Positions 15,926 through 25,485 of a stretch of DNA of 64,000 nucleotides are shown here, piece after piece (position 1 is the first letter of the stretch; every line of letters starts with the position of its first letter). The position numbers were made by a program, and so were the translations under genes. The stretch comes from Cryomorpha sp963836915 (GTDB lineage Bacteria; Bacteroidota; Bacteroidia; Flavobacteriales_D; Cryomorphaceae), in the NCBI GenBank assembly GCA_963836915.1, contig CAWILH010000002.1, forward strand, positions 4,222,760 through 4,286,759, given 5' to 3'. The notes under the pieces were generated by a model that searched no databases, was not told the origin of the DNA, and saw only the letters and a program-made list of their open reading frames with translations.

Positions 15926-16576
15926 ATGGCCAATATTAAATCATGCCTTTTTGACCTTGACGGTGTAATTGTAGATACAGCCAAATACCATTTTCAAGCT
16001 TGGAAACGCCTTTGTGAAGAGCTCGGCTTTGAACTTACCGAAGAGACCAATGAAAAGCTGAAGGGAATCAGCAGGGCCGAATCGCTGGATATCCTTCTGG
16101 AAAAAGGGCGGGTGAAACTATCCGACAGCAAAAAAGCGCTGTATATGGAAAAGAAGAACGAGTGGTATCTTGAATATGTCGATACCATGGGTCAGGAAGA
16201 AATCCTGCCCGGGGTGCTTGCTTTTTTAAAGGCAGTGCGTGATAGCGATCGCAAGGTAGCGCTCGGCTCAGCCAGTAAAAACTCCATGCTTATTCTCGAA
16301 AAACTTGACATACTCGATTTCTTTGATGCCGTGATCGATGGTACCAAGGTCTCTCGTGGAAAGCCTGATCCACAGACATTTACGCTAGGCGCCGAAGCTA
16401 CTCGTACCCATCCTTGTAACTGTGTGGTATTTGAAGATGCGCAGGCAGGGGTAGAAGCGGGCATCGGTGCAGGGATGTACACCATCGGCATCGGCAAGGC
16501 CGATACGCTGCACCGCGCCAACATTGTGATACCGGGATTTGAAGGGGTAGGACTTGAAATTTTTGAAAGGCTTTAA
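15926..16576 (+). CDS. pgmB: Beta-phosphoglucomutase
   Basis: This HAD-superfamily enzyme converts beta-glucose 1-phosphate to glucose 6-phosphate. In the 216-residue protein the nucleophile loop is FDLDGVIVDTAKYHFQAW; other motifs are GSASKNS, KVSRGKPDPQTF and VFEDAQAGVEAG, in the order of beta-phosphoglucomutases. It sits directly before the GH65 gene (3-bp gap), whose product yields exactly its substrate, which makes the specific assignment secure. Confidence 0.94.
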   Translation: MANIKSCLFDLDGVIVDTAKYHFQAWKRLCEELGFELTEETNEKLKGISRAESLDILLEKGRVKLSDSKKALYMEKKNEWYLEYVDTMGQEEILPGVLAFLKAVRDSDRKVALGSASKNSMLILEKLDILDFFDAVIDGTKVSRGKPDPQTFTLGAEATRTHPCNCVVFEDAQAGVEAGIGAGMYTIGIGKADTLHRANIVIPGFEGVGLEIFERL

Positions 16577-16579
16577 CCA

Positions 16580-18883
16580 ATGAAAAAACATTACGAAGAA
16601 AACCCTTGGAGCATTATCGAAAAAGGGTTTCATCCTGAAATGCAAATGTCTTCCGAAAGTATCTTTAGCATTGGCAATGGCCGAATGGGGCAGCGTGCCA
16701 ATTTTGAAGAAGGCTACTCGGGCGAGACCCTTCTGGGCAATTATGTGGCCGGCGTATACTACCCCGACAAAACCCGCGTGGGCTGGTGGAAAAATGGCTA
16801 TCCCGAGTATTTTGCCAAGGTGCTCAACGCAGCCAACTGGATCGGAATGAAACCCGTGGTAGATGGCGAAGCACTCGATTTGGCGAAAGCCAAAACAGAA
16901 AACTTTCACCGCGAGCTCAATATGCGGGAAGGATACTTATACCGTGCCTTTACAGCAAAAATGGAAAGTGGCAAGGAGGTCGAAATAAGTGCGACCCGTT
17001 TTACCAGCATGGTAGACCACGAAGCGGCACTTATAAAATATGTGGTCAAGCCAAAGTTCTCAGGTTCAATTGATTTCCATATTTCCATAGATGGAGATAT
17101 TGTAAATCAAGACTCCAACTACGATGAGAAATTCTGGGCTGAAGTCGACAAAGAAACGGGCAATGATATGGCGCTACTGGTGATGAAAACCAAGAAACTG
17201 GATTTTCATGTATGCACTGCCCAGAAGATTGTAGTTTCTAAGAATGGGTCTAACCTACCCTTTAAAAGTCAGGAGAAACAAGCTGAGAAATACGTCGAAA
17301 ACCGCATTACTGTAGACTGTGAGCCGGGCGATGAAATCGTGGTCTATAAATACGCCAGCAATGTATCTTCACTCAATCATGAAAAGGATGCACTGAAGCG
17401 ACAAGCCATAAAAGTCGCATCCCAAGCGGCAGTAAAGGGATTTGAAGCTATGCTCAATGACCAAAAGGAAGCCTGGGCAGAGCGATGGAAAATGAATGAC
17501 ATCGTAATAGAAGGAGATGTGGCTGCACAACAGGCCATACGATTTAATATTTTTCAGCTCAACCAGACCTATACCGGCGAAGATGCGCGCCTGAACATTG
17601 GCCCAAAGGGCTTCACTGGCGAGAAGTATGGCGGAAGCACCTATTGGGACACGGAAGCCTATTGCCTGCCTTTTTATATGCTCACGGCGGGTAAGCAAGT
17701 CGCAAAAAACCTATTGCTCTATCGCTATCGCCAGCTTGATAAGGCCATTGCCAACGCCGAAATGCTGGGATTTACCAATGGCGCTGCGCTTTATCCCATG
17801 GTGACCATGAACGGTGAAGAGAGCCATAACGAGTGGGAGATCACCTTTGAAGAAATACATAGAAATGGCGCCATTGCTTACGCAATCTTCAATTATATAA
17901 ACCATACTGGAGATGAGGCCTACCTGCGTGAAGGTGGCCTTGAAGTGCTGGTGGGGATCTCACGATTTTGGTCGCAGCGCTATAATTTCAGTAAGGCCAA
18001 AAAGGCTTTTGTAATGCTCGGGGTCACAGGGCCTAACGAGTATGAGAACAACGTGAACAATAATTGGTACACCCTTTACATAGCAAGGTGGACGATGATT
18101 TACACCCTGGAAGCCATTGCAAAAGCCAAGAAGGACGAGGCATTTTGGGAAGGCTTCACAGCCAAAACTGCTTTTGACGAAAGTCGGGAGACCAAGCGCT
18201 GGGAAGGCATAATCGGGAATATGTATGAGCCAAAAATGGAAGGCTCAAAAATATATCTTCAGCAAGATGGATTCTTGGATAAGGAAGACCTGACTGCTGC
18301 AGATCTGAAGAAGGAAGAGCGGCCCATCAACCAGCATTGGTCTTGGGACCGTATTCTGCGTTCTATTTTCATTAAGCAGGCCGACGTGCTCCAAGGTTTG
18401 TACTTCTTTGAAGATCATTTTGACAAGGAGACCATCAAAGCCAATTTTGATTATTACGAGCCGCGCACGGTGCACGAATCTTCGCTCTCGCCCTGCGTGC
18501 ATTCGGTGCTGGCCAGCTATCTGGGCATGGAAGAGAAGGCGTACGAAATGTACCTGCGCACAGCAAGGCTTGACTTGGACGATTATAATCACGAAGCCGA
18601 TGAAGGCTTGCACATCACATCTATGGCTGGTACTTGGCTGGCTGTGGTCGAAGGTTTTGGCGGCAAGCGTGTGGTGGATGGAAAGCTCAGCCTAGCGCCC
18701 ATGATACCCAAAGGCTGGGAAGCGTATCGCTTCAATCTGGTGTACCGCGATATAGTGCTGAGCATCACCGTGAAACCGGAAGAGCTAAAGATTGAGAGCC
18801 TTTCTGAAGGTGACTTGGAAGTGCTGGTCTATGCTGAGAAAGTGATGGTGAAGGGCAAGCATAGCGTCACCATCGAGCGATGA
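16580..18883 (+). CDS. GH65 maltose phosphorylase
   Basis: The 767-residue protein matches inverting GH65 phosphorylases, which split maltose with phosphate to glucose and beta-glucose 1-phosphate. Visible motifs are the N-terminal FSIGNGRMGQRANFEEGYSG, GEKYGGSTYWDTEAY, the catalytic-acid region HNEWEITFEEIHRNGAIAY and the phosphate-site segment YEPRTVHESSLSPCVHS. No signal peptide is visible, so it is cytoplasmic. pgmB and GH13 neighbours favour maltose over trehalose or kojibiose. It overlaps the next gene by 4 bp. Confidence 0.93.
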   Translation: MKKHYEENPWSIIEKGFHPEMQMSSESIFSIGNGRMGQRANFEEGYSGETLLGNYVAGVYYPDKTRVGWWKNGYPEYFAKVLNAANWIGMKPVVDGEALDLAKAKTENFHRELNMREGYLYRAFTAKMESGKEVEISATRFTSMVDHEAALIKYVVKPKFSGSIDFHISIDGDIVNQDSNYDEKFWAEVDKETGNDMALLVMKTKKLDFHVCTAQKIVVSKNGSNLPFKSQEKQAEKYVENRITVDCEPGDEIVVYKYASNVSSLNHEKDALKRQAIKVASQAAVKGFEAMLNDQKEAWAERWKMNDIVIEGDVAAQQAIRFNIFQLNQTYTGEDARLNIGPKGFTGEKYGGSTYWDTEAYCLPFYMLTAGKQVAKNLLLYRYRQLDKAIANAEMLGFTNGAALYPMVTMNGEESHNEWEITFEEIHRNGAIAYAIFNYINHTGDEAYLREGGLEVLVGISRFWSQRYNFSKAKKAFVMLGVTGPNEYENNVNNNWYTLYIARWTMIYTLEAIAKAKKDEAFWEGFTAKTAFDESRETKRWEGIIGNMYEPKMEGSKIYLQQDGFLDKEDLTAADLKKEERPINQHWSWDRILRSIFIKQADVLQGLYFFEDHFDKETIKANFDYYEPRTVHESSLSPCVHSVLASYLGMEEKAYEMYLRTARLDLDDYNHEADEGLHITSMAGTWLAVVEGFGGKRVVDGKLSLAPMIPKGWEAYRFNLVYRDIVLSITVKPEELKIESLSEGDLEVLVYAEKVMVKGKHSVTIER

Positions 18884-21258
18884 GAAAATTAGGACTACTT
18901 CTTTTTTCTGCTTTATTGTTTTCTTGCGCTGAGCGCGAAAGCCAGAAATCTGAAATCATCTACGGCGATGGCATCATAGGCATTGCCAGTCCTGTGCGGC
19001 TTGATTTTGACAGTTCAAAAATTTTCCTTCTCGACTATTTTGAAACAGCTGATGCAATCGATTCAGTTTGGTTTTCAACTGATGTGGATTTTGATTTTCA
19101 GTCCGATAGCGGCATTGTCAGCGTCCGTGAATTTGCAGAAAGCGAAGCTCTAGCTGTGCTACACGTAAGCTATGACGGAAAAATGTATCAAATCCCTGTT
19201 TTCAAGAGTGAAAAGATGGCTTTCCGATTTTCTTATGAATCAGACCGTGAAGGTGTGGGGATGATACAGTTAAAGGGAAATTTTAACGGCTGGAATCCGA
19301 AAGCCACCCCCCTGGAGCGCGATGATGAGAGCTGGGTGGCCGACTTGGTGCTTTCGCCCGGGCTCTATGAGTACCGCGTGTTAGAAGATGGCCGAGAGAT
19401 GCTCGATCCCAATAATCCCAATAAAAAAAGCAACGGGATGGGCGGTTTCAACTCAACGTTCAGGGTGGGCACCGAATCCTTAAAACCACACGTGACCAGT
19501 TACGGCTACCTACACGATTCTATCGTGTTTTTCTATTCGGAAGGTCTTTTGGAGCCACTTGTACTTTGGGAAAATCATCAATTGGATTCCAATTGGTATG
19601 TACGTAGAGCAGACCGCTTGAGCCTGGCCATTCCGAAGGCTGCCGAAGATCTGGAACGCAGCCATATCAGACTGTTCGGATGTGATGAAGACCAGCGCTC
19701 CAATGACGTTCTGATCCCGCTGGCGCAGCGACGCCCCATCACCGAAGCAGCTAAGATAGAACGGACTGACCGCCATAGCTATGCCATGTACTTTATGATG
19801 GTAGACCGATTTCTGAATGGCAATCGGAGCAACGATAATCCCGTAGATGATCCTGAAATATTGCCAGAAGCCAATTATTACGGCGGCGATATAGAAGGGG
19901 TGGGCGCTGTGATCTCCAATGGCTACTTCGAGCGGCTCGGGATCAATACAGTTTGGCTTTCGCCGATCATCCAGAATCCCTACGGAGCTTACGGGCTATG
20001 GGATAAGGGTGGCGTAGTGAGCAAGTTTTCAGGCTATCACGGCTATTGGCCTATTTCTTCCAGCCAAGTGGATAGCCGCTTTGGAAGTGATTCGGCCTTG
20101 AGCAACTTAGTGGACAAGGCGCACGATGGCGGCCTTAATGTGCTGCTCGATTTTGTGGCCAATCATGTACATGAAGAGCATCCTATCTACACCGCCCACC
20201 CCGACTGGTTCACGGATCTTTATCTCCCCGATGGCGCGCTAAATACAGAGCGCTGGGACGAGTACCGTCTCACTACCTGGTTTGATACCTTCATGCCTAC
20301 GCTCGACCTGCGCCGCGATGAAGTGGTTGAAGCCATGACCGATTCGGCATTGTATTGGTTTCAGAATTTTCCTATCGATGGTTTCAGGCATGATGCCACC
20401 AAGCACATCCCCTTAAAATTTTGGCGGCAGCTTACGCGAAAGTTGAAGTACGAAGTAGCAAAACCAGAGAACCGCAAGGTTTATCAGATTGGAGAGACGT
20501 ACGGGAATCATGAACTTATAGGCAGTTATGTGGGCAGCGGCCTGCTCGATGCCCAGTTTGATTTTAATCTCTACGACGCTGCAGTATCGGCTTTCGCCAA
20601 AAATGATGGTTCGATCACCAACCTAAACCGGGTGCTGGCGCAAAGCCTTGATGCTTATGGCTCCCACCACTTAATGGGGAATATCTCTGGAAATCAAGAC
20701 CGTACCCGCTTCATCTCCTATGCAGATGGATCGGTAAGCTTTGCTGAAGACCCAAAGTTGGCAGGATGGACGCGCGAGATTGCAGTGCTCGACACTATAG
20801 GCTATCGGCGCTTGGCATTGCTGCATGCTTTCAATTTTACCATTCCCGGGGTTCCGGTGATCTATTATGGCGATGAGTTTGGTATGGCGGGCGGCAATGA
20901 TCCCGATAATAGGCGCATGATGCGCTTTGGCCAAGCGCTCAATAAGGATGAGCAAGCACTGCTGGCAGAAGTTTCTCAAATCGCTGGGCTGCGCAGGGAT
21001 AATCTAGCTTTGCTCTATGGCGATCTTGAAATCCTTGAAGTAAGCAATACCGCTTACGCCTACATTCGGAGCTATATGGGGCAGACGGTCATTGTGGTTT
21101 TCAATAGTTCTGGCGAAGACCTAGAGCTTGAGATCGAATTGCCGAAAAAATATAATTTTGAAGGGTTCAAATCACATTTTAATCATAGCCATAGCATTCA
21201 ACCCAACCTTTTAAAAGTAAAACTAAGCCCCGTTTCCTATGAGATATTTACCAATTGA
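18880..21258 (+). CDS. GH13 alpha-amylase/neopullulanase-like lipoprotein with a CBM48-like domain
   Basis: A 792-residue lipoprotein with lipobox LLFSC at about residue 16. About residues 105-200 resemble a CBM48/AMPK glycogen-binding domain (MIQLKGNFNGWNPKATPL, PGLYEYRVLEDG). The GH13 barrel follows with region I DFVANHVH, region II GFRHDATKH (nucleophile Asp), region III QIGETY (acid Glu) and region IV SGNQDR; a beta domain ends it. All catalytic residues are present. It would cut maltodextrin at the cell surface or in the periplasm. It overlaps the upstream gene by 4 bp and the next by 20 bp. Confidence 0.93.
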   Translation: MRKLGLLLFSALLFSCAERESQKSEIIYGDGIIGIASPVRLDFDSSKIFLLDYFETADAIDSVWFSTDVDFDFQSDSGIVSVREFAESEALAVLHVSYDGKMYQIPVFKSEKMAFRFSYESDREGVGMIQLKGNFNGWNPKATPLERDDESWVADLVLSPGLYEYRVLEDGREMLDPNNPNKKSNGMGGFNSTFRVGTESLKPHVTSYGYLHDSIVFFYSEGLLEPLVLWENHQLDSNWYVRRADRLSLAIPKAAEDLERSHIRLFGCDEDQRSNDVLIPLAQRRPITEAAKIERTDRHSYAMYFMMVDRFLNGNRSNDNPVDDPEILPEANYYGGDIEGVGAVISNGYFERLGINTVWLSPIIQNPYGAYGLWDKGGVVSKFSGYHGYWPISSSQVDSRFGSDSALSNLVDKAHDGGLNVLLDFVANHVHEEHPIYTAHPDWFTDLYLPDGALNTERWDEYRLTTWFDTFMPTLDLRRDEVVEAMTDSALYWFQNFPIDGFRHDATKHIPLKFWRQLTRKLKYEVAKPENRKVYQIGETYGNHELIGSYVGSGLLDAQFDFNLYDAAVSAFAKNDGSITNLNRVLAQSLDAYGSHHLMGNISGNQDRTRFISYADGSVSFAEDPKLAGWTREIAVLDTIGYRRLALLHAFNFTIPGVPVIYYGDEFGMAGGNDPDNRRMMRFGQALNKDEQALLAEVSQIAGLRRDNLALLYGDLEILEVSNTAYAYIRSYMGQTVIVVFNSSGEDLELEIELPKKYNFEGFKSHFNHSHSIQPNLLKVKLSPVSYEIFTN

Positions 21259-22639
21259 ACTAACAAAAAATACGCTGCTGCTGTTCCTTTTCGCCATCCT
21301 GATAGCAGGATGCGCCCCCGAGCGGCAGCGGGAATCTGAAAAAAAGGCCGAAGAAGCTATGGAAGAAAAACCCAGCCATGAATCATGGTCCGAGAATGCC
21401 ACAATCTACGAAGTGAACATTCGCCAATATAGTCCCGAAGGCAGCTTTACGGCATTCACCAAGGAGATGCCCAGACTGGAGAAAATGGGAGTGAAGATAT
21501 TGTGGATCATGCCGATCAATCCCATCGGAGAAGTAAACCGCAAGGGAGGGGAAGGGAGCTATTATTCCGTGAAGGACTATAAAGCCATAAATCCTGAATT
21601 TGGAACGCTTGATGATTTTAAGGCATTGGTCAGAACGGCACATAGCCTTGATATGAAGGTGATCGTAGATTGGGTGGCCAATCATAGCGCATTTGATAAT
21701 GTGTGGACAGAAGACCACCTGGATTGGTATAATGTAGATTCGCTCGGTAAGCAGCAACCGCCTGCCGGCACCGATTGGTATGACGTGGCCGACCTGAACT
21801 ACGAGAACAAGGAGATGCGCGCTGCCATGATCGATGCGATGTTATATTGGATCGAAGAATGCGACATCGATGGCTACCGCTGTGATGTGGCCGATATGGT
21901 GCCAAGCGATTTCTGGACTGCCTGCCGTGACTCGCTCGAAGCGGCAAAGTCTGATGTGTTTATGCTTGCCGAAGCCGATAATCCCGATCTATATCCGGCC
22001 TTTGACATGACCTATGCTTTTGGATTTCTCCATATTATGGAAGGCATAGCCAAAGGCGAGAAGCCGCTGAGCGAGATCGATGATTATATGGCGCAGGAAA
22101 AGGAGCGCTTCGATCCGAATGCCTATCGGATGTATTTCACTACCAGTCATGATGAGAACTCTTGGAATGGTACGGTCTTCGAGCGATTTGGCGATGAAGG
22201 CCATAAGACCTTTGCGGTGCTGGCATTCACCATCGGCGGCATGCCCATGGTGTACAGTGGTCAGGAAGCAGGCTTGGATATTGCCCTAAAATTCTTTGAA
22301 AAGGACGAAATAAAGTGGAGGGATTATCCGCTAGCAGAATTTTATGGAGCATTGCTCAATCTCAACCGAAGCAACGAAGCGCTTTGGAATGGTGCAGCGG
22401 CCGGCGATTTTAATCGCCTAGCTACCGATGCACAGCAGCAGGTATATGCCTTTGTGCGCACCAAGGGCGATCATCAGGTGGTGACCATTTGCAACCTTTC
22501 AGATAAAAGCGTCGAGGTGCGCTTCAGCGATTTGCCTTCCGGCAATTTCTCATCACTCTTTGATGATGAAAAGCTTGATTTAATAGCGAAGGACGGCTTG
22601 GGGATGGCACCTTGGGGCTATCATGTTTTTACTAAGTAG
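21239..22639 (+). CDS. GH13 alpha-amylase-family lipoprotein
   Basis: A shorter (466-residue) GH13 enzyme with lipobox LIAGC near residue 25 and a charged linker rich in Glu and Lys. Catalytic regions are VDWVANHS, GYRCDVADMV (Asp), FMLAEADNPDLY (Glu) and FTTSHDENSW (Asp). It lacks the N-terminal carbohydrate-binding domain of its neighbour, so the pair may divide the work between polymer and short oligosaccharides (inference). Last gene of the operon; its start overlaps the previous gene by 20 bp, implying translational coupling. Confidence 0.92.
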   Translation: MRYLPIELTKNTLLLFLFAILIAGCAPERQRESEKKAEEAMEEKPSHESWSENATIYEVNIRQYSPEGSFTAFTKEMPRLEKMGVKILWIMPINPIGEVNRKGGEGSYYSVKDYKAINPEFGTLDDFKALVRTAHSLDMKVIVDWVANHSAFDNVWTEDHLDWYNVDSLGKQQPPAGTDWYDVADLNYENKEMRAAMIDAMLYWIEECDIDGYRCDVADMVPSDFWTACRDSLEAAKSDVFMLAEADNPDLYPAFDMTYAFGFLHIMEGIAKGEKPLSEIDDYMAQEKERFDPNAYRMYFTTSHDENSWNGTVFERFGDEGHKTFAVLAFTIGGMPMVYSGQEAGLDIALKFFEKDEIKWRDYPLAEFYGALLNLNRSNEALWNGAAAGDFNRLATDAQQQVYAFVRTKGDHQVVTICNLSDKSVEVRFSDLPSGNFSSLFDDEKLDLIAKDGLGMAPWGYHVFTK

Positions 22640-22690
22640 TGTCAGTCCATAGAGTCCGCTATCTGCCTTGAATTTGTTCTAAAAACAGTC

Positions 22691-22708
22691 GTCCCGCTCG
22701 AGCGGGAC
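22691..22708. terminator. Perfect palindrome after the maltose operon, possible terminator
   Basis: GTCCCGCTCGAGCGGGAC is an 18-bp perfect palindrome 51 bp after the last stop codon, followed by TCCTTGATTTTTAG. A loop-less palindrome with a weak T-run is not a classical terminator, but its position after the operon fits that role. Confidence 0.45.
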
Positions 22709-23179
22709 TCCTTGATTTTTAGAACTACGCGCGCGTTGCTATCGAGCTCATTGATCCAGCCACCCGACCGTATTGACAGACTCTAAGTAGCGTCGAAAAG
22801 CTGCCGCTGAATGCCAGAAGATTTAAATTCGTTTCAATTTCTTGTGGTCTGCTGCCTGCGAAAAAGTTTCAAATATCCTTGTTCAGAGAAGGTAATTTTT
22901 AAAAATCAGAATGAAATCCTTTTTTTTTAAACGAAATGAGAATATTGGGCAGGTGATCTGACCCACATAATCATCTACTATTTCAGTTTGTCAAGGTTAA
23001 TTCAATCGCTATTAGGCCATGTTTTTCTGCTGAACGACGATATTTCCCACCTTTTTTCAATTTTCAAGAGTTGAAAATCCAACCGTTGTAATCTTTATCG
23101 GCAAGGCCAATTCCGAATGCAGGTTCGAAGGAAATCCCGCCTTTTTTTGTCGGGAACCTTTTACTGTGTGTCGATACTC
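22709..23179. other. Non-coding region after the maltose operon
   Basis: No ORF, RNA or repeat recognised; A/T-rich with several homopolymers. It leads into the decay zone around the IS element. Confidence 0.4.
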
Positions 23180-23683
23180 CTATTTATTGGCTTCAATTAT
23201 TGGCCATTCAATGGCAATAAAGAAGCCGTTTTTAGGAAATCGAATCTCTAAATTGGAAAAATCAATTTCAGTGATCCCGCATCCTTTTTTTGCTGTACTA
23301 ATTGTGTTTTGGTCATAAACATACTCCACGGGTCCTCCATTCTCATTCGCAATATAGTGTCGTACATTGAACTTTAAGTCTTGGATGTCGCTCGGAGTTC
23401 AAAGTCTGATTTGTCTTAAAAAGGGCGTTTCAGAATATCTTTCGTTGAACTCAAAAAATCTTTCGTGCATCTACAGCAGTCCAACCCAATCATAATAATG
23501 GTTGGTCTGTAACTTCTTAAATTTTCCAATGATCAATTCTTGACATGACCTTCTTGAATGTGTTACCACTTCATTCAACTGAGTGGCATACAGTCTTAAT
23601 GGAAGAAAAACTTTGATAGAATCCGATTGGGGATTTTTGGTTTGAAATTCAATTGCAGAAAATAGGATGAGCCCCGAACTACC
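23180..23683 (-). pseudogene. Remnant of a carboxypeptidase-like regulatory domain protein, split by the IS element
   Basis: One minus-strand frame ending at the TAG at 23182-23180 reads coherent protein across two in-frame stops (TGA at 23401-23399, TAG at 23473-23471). Recognisable pieces are DSIKVFLPLRLYATQLNEVV, NHYYDWVGLL, FFEFNERYSETPFLRQIRL and EIRFPKNGFFIAIEWPIIEA. This pattern (LNEVV, YYDWVGL, GFFxAIEW) is familiar from the C-terminal half of Bacteroidota proteins with a carboxypeptidase-like regulatory domain. The upstream part is cut by the IS inserted at 23684; beyond the IS I find no clear N-terminal continuation. A decayed gene. Confidence 0.7.
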
Positions 23684-23808
23684 TGGTTTGCCCCCCTATA
23701 AATCGGACAAATTACGATAGGGTTAATAAATGAGTGGTACAAGGTACTAATTTTGTTGTGCCAGATGCAACCGATGGTGACCTTTATACCGATGGTTGAA
23801 GACGCAGG

Positions 23809-24867
23809 TCATATCTCTATGGCCTGCGTTTGTTTTTGTTGCCCTTCGGGCATGCCAGATGCTGCCCTCAAGCTCCCATTGCCCGATAGCTGATAATGTG
23901 GCACTTTCAGCCTGTGTTTGAGAGGTTTGTTCTTACGCGGTATTGACTCAATGAGTCTGTCTTTCCATAGATTCCAGAACATTACCGGGGTTAGGTGATC
24001 GAGGCTTCCATGAAGTCTTATCGTGTTGTAAATGTCATAGAAACCGTGGAGATGAACCTCCAAATCAGTGATTGTGGAGAAGTCTTTTCTGCTAAGTGAC
24101 TTCCCCAAAATAGCATGAAAGCTTTCGATGTGCCCGTTTTCTTCAGGTGTGTAGGGGTGCGTAAAGACTTGGTTAAGATGATTATCAGTCATGTACTTTT
24201 GTACCTCTTTGGCAACGAACCTGCTGTCATTGTCGTTGCGCACTTCGATGGTGATTTCTTTGTTGGGCATTTGATGCGGTTGTAAATAGTTGAGGATAAC
24301 TTGCTGCCAAGCAGAGATTACCTGATTCTTTTTGATCGAATAAGCCACTTGCCAATGTAGAACTTTACGGGTGAAGCAATCGATGATAGTCAGTATGTAG
24401 GCATAGCGCTGGTGAGAGGCTACCCACTGGAACTTTATATCCATTTCGATTACCATAAGTGGCTCAGTAGGATTAACCCTCCTGTACTTGGCATAGGGAC
24501 GCGGCGCCTTCTTCCTGGCTTCATGAAGCAACTGCCACTGATCCATCAATCGGTATACTTTCTTGCGGTTGATGATGTACCCGAGCAACATCAACGCTGC
24601 TGTCATTGCCTTGTAGCCATAATCCGTTTCTGGGTCAGATTTGATGTCGGCCATCTCATCTACAACTGCCTCATTGGATATTAAAACAATGCTTCCATCG
24701 ACTTGCAGCTGCGGGCAATGAGTCGATGGCTTTCTGCCCTTGGTACCCGGTTTGGGCTTGTAGTAGTAACTATGCTTACTTAAGCCTATAAGGGCAAGTA
24801 CTGTGTCACGCTTAAGACCTTTGCCGATATGCTGCCGTGCTAAAGCAACTTTCTCAGATGTGGATAC
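23809..24867 (-). CDS. IS3-family transposase OrfB (DDE integrase), reached by -1 frameshift
   Basis: From the A-run at 24868-24876 the -1 frame is open through VSTSEKVALARQHIGKGL, RDTVLALIGLSKHSYYYK and on to the catalytic core; an internal ATG lies at 24654. DDE residues are visible in VIEMDIKFQW, VRNDNDSRF and PYTPEENGHIESFHAI, with the usual IS3 spacing. The reading frame is intact, so the element may be active. OrfAB fusion protein is the expected transposase; OrfB alone is usually not sufficient. Confidence 0.92.
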   Translation of the reverse strand, partial: VSTSEKVALARQHIGKGLKRDTVLALIGLSKHSYYYKPKPGTKGRKPSTHCPQLQVDGSIVLISNEAVVDEMADIKSDPETDYGYKAMTAALMLLGYIINRKKVYRLMDQWQLLHEARKKAPRPYAKYRRVNPTEPLMVIEMDIKFQWVASHQRYAYILTIIDCFTRKVLHWQVAYSIKKNQVISAWQQVILNYLQPHQMPNKEITIEVRNDNDSRFVAKEVQKYMTDNHLNQVFTHPYTPEENGHIESFHAILGKSLSRKDFSTITDLEVHLHGFYDIYNTIRLHGSLDHLTPVMFWNLWKDRLIESIPRKNKPLKHRLKVPHYQLSGNGSLRAASGMPEGQQKQTQAIEI

Positions 24868-25172
24868 TTTTTTTTTAGCAAGTCGTTTTTCAGCGCGTTC
24901 TCAAGTTTCTCTTGCGCGAGTAGCTCTTTGAGCATCCGGTTTTCTTTCTCAAGTGCTTTGACGGTCCTGAGCTTCTCTTTTACCGCACTGTGATCAAGGC
25001 CGTCCGCGCCCTGGTCATCATACTTGTTTTTCCAATAGTAAAACGTAGCTGGGTAGAGCGAATACTTCTCCAGTGTGGCCTTTACACTTGTTTCACGGGC
25101 TTCCTTCAGGATAGCCAGCTTTTCTTCTTTGGTGAACTTCTTGGTTCCTTTTTCAGTCGTTTTCACGTCCAT
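24840..25172 (-). CDS. IS3-family transposase OrfA (helix-turn-helix)
   Basis: The product has an N-terminal helix-turn-helix (KFTKEEKLAILKEARETS..YPATFYYWKNKYDDQG split over about 40 residues) and a leucine-zipper-like coiled coil (VKALEKENRMLKELLAQEKL), as in IS3-family OrfA. I prefer the ATG at 25172 (MDVKTTEKGTKK); the ATG at 25208 is nearer the terminal repeat. Frame 0 ends soon after the slippery run with YPHLRKLL. Confidence 0.88.
   Translation of the reverse strand: MDVKTTEKGTKKFTKEEKLAILKEARETSVKATLEKYSLYPATFYYWKNKYDDQGADGLDHSAVKEKLRTVKALEKENRMLKELLAQEKLENALKNDLLKKKYPHLRKLL
24868..24876 (-). promoter_or_regulatory. Programmed -1 frameshift site (A9 run, A AAA AAG)
   Basis: On the coding strand CTA AAA AAA AAG TAT contains the canonical IS3-type slippery heptamer. 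Slipping back one base joins orfA to the open frame of orfB, giving the OrfAB transposase. Confidence 0.85.
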
Positions 25173-25485
25173 AATTACGAATTTCTTTCCGTAATCGTGT
25201 CCGACCATTTAGGGGTGCTCAACACTACCAAGGTCCAATTAGAATTTTCAGTTTTCATTTGAAGTAGTTCCTATGTTTTGGTTTTCTGCTCAGGTATTTA
25301 CGTAAGGTATTCTTGCTATTGTTTCCGTGTTGATCACCACTGATTTGAATTGATTGAAACAAAGATTTGCAAGCATTAAAAAAAGCTATTGTAAAAAGAG
25401 TCTCCATACTGATAGGCTATATCTTGGCGAACATTTATTCCAGTTTTATCAAAAACCCGCTTTTCCACTGGCCGCGCACGATACA

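Larger units (their letters stand above)
23684..25224 (-). mobile_element. IS3-family insertion sequence (1541 bp), complete with target duplication
   Basis: The ends are related inverted repeats beginning TG: TGGTTTGCCCCCCTATAAAT on the left and, read from the right end, TGTTGAGCACCCCTAAATGG; both continue with TCGGACA and then ATTACG. The element is flanked by a 5-bp direct repeat CTACC at 23679-23683 and 25225-25229, the target duplication. It holds orfA, an A9 slippery run and orfB with a DDE catalytic domain. Boundaries were set by the duplication and are exact if that reading is right. It is inserted in a decayed gene. Confidence 0.92.
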
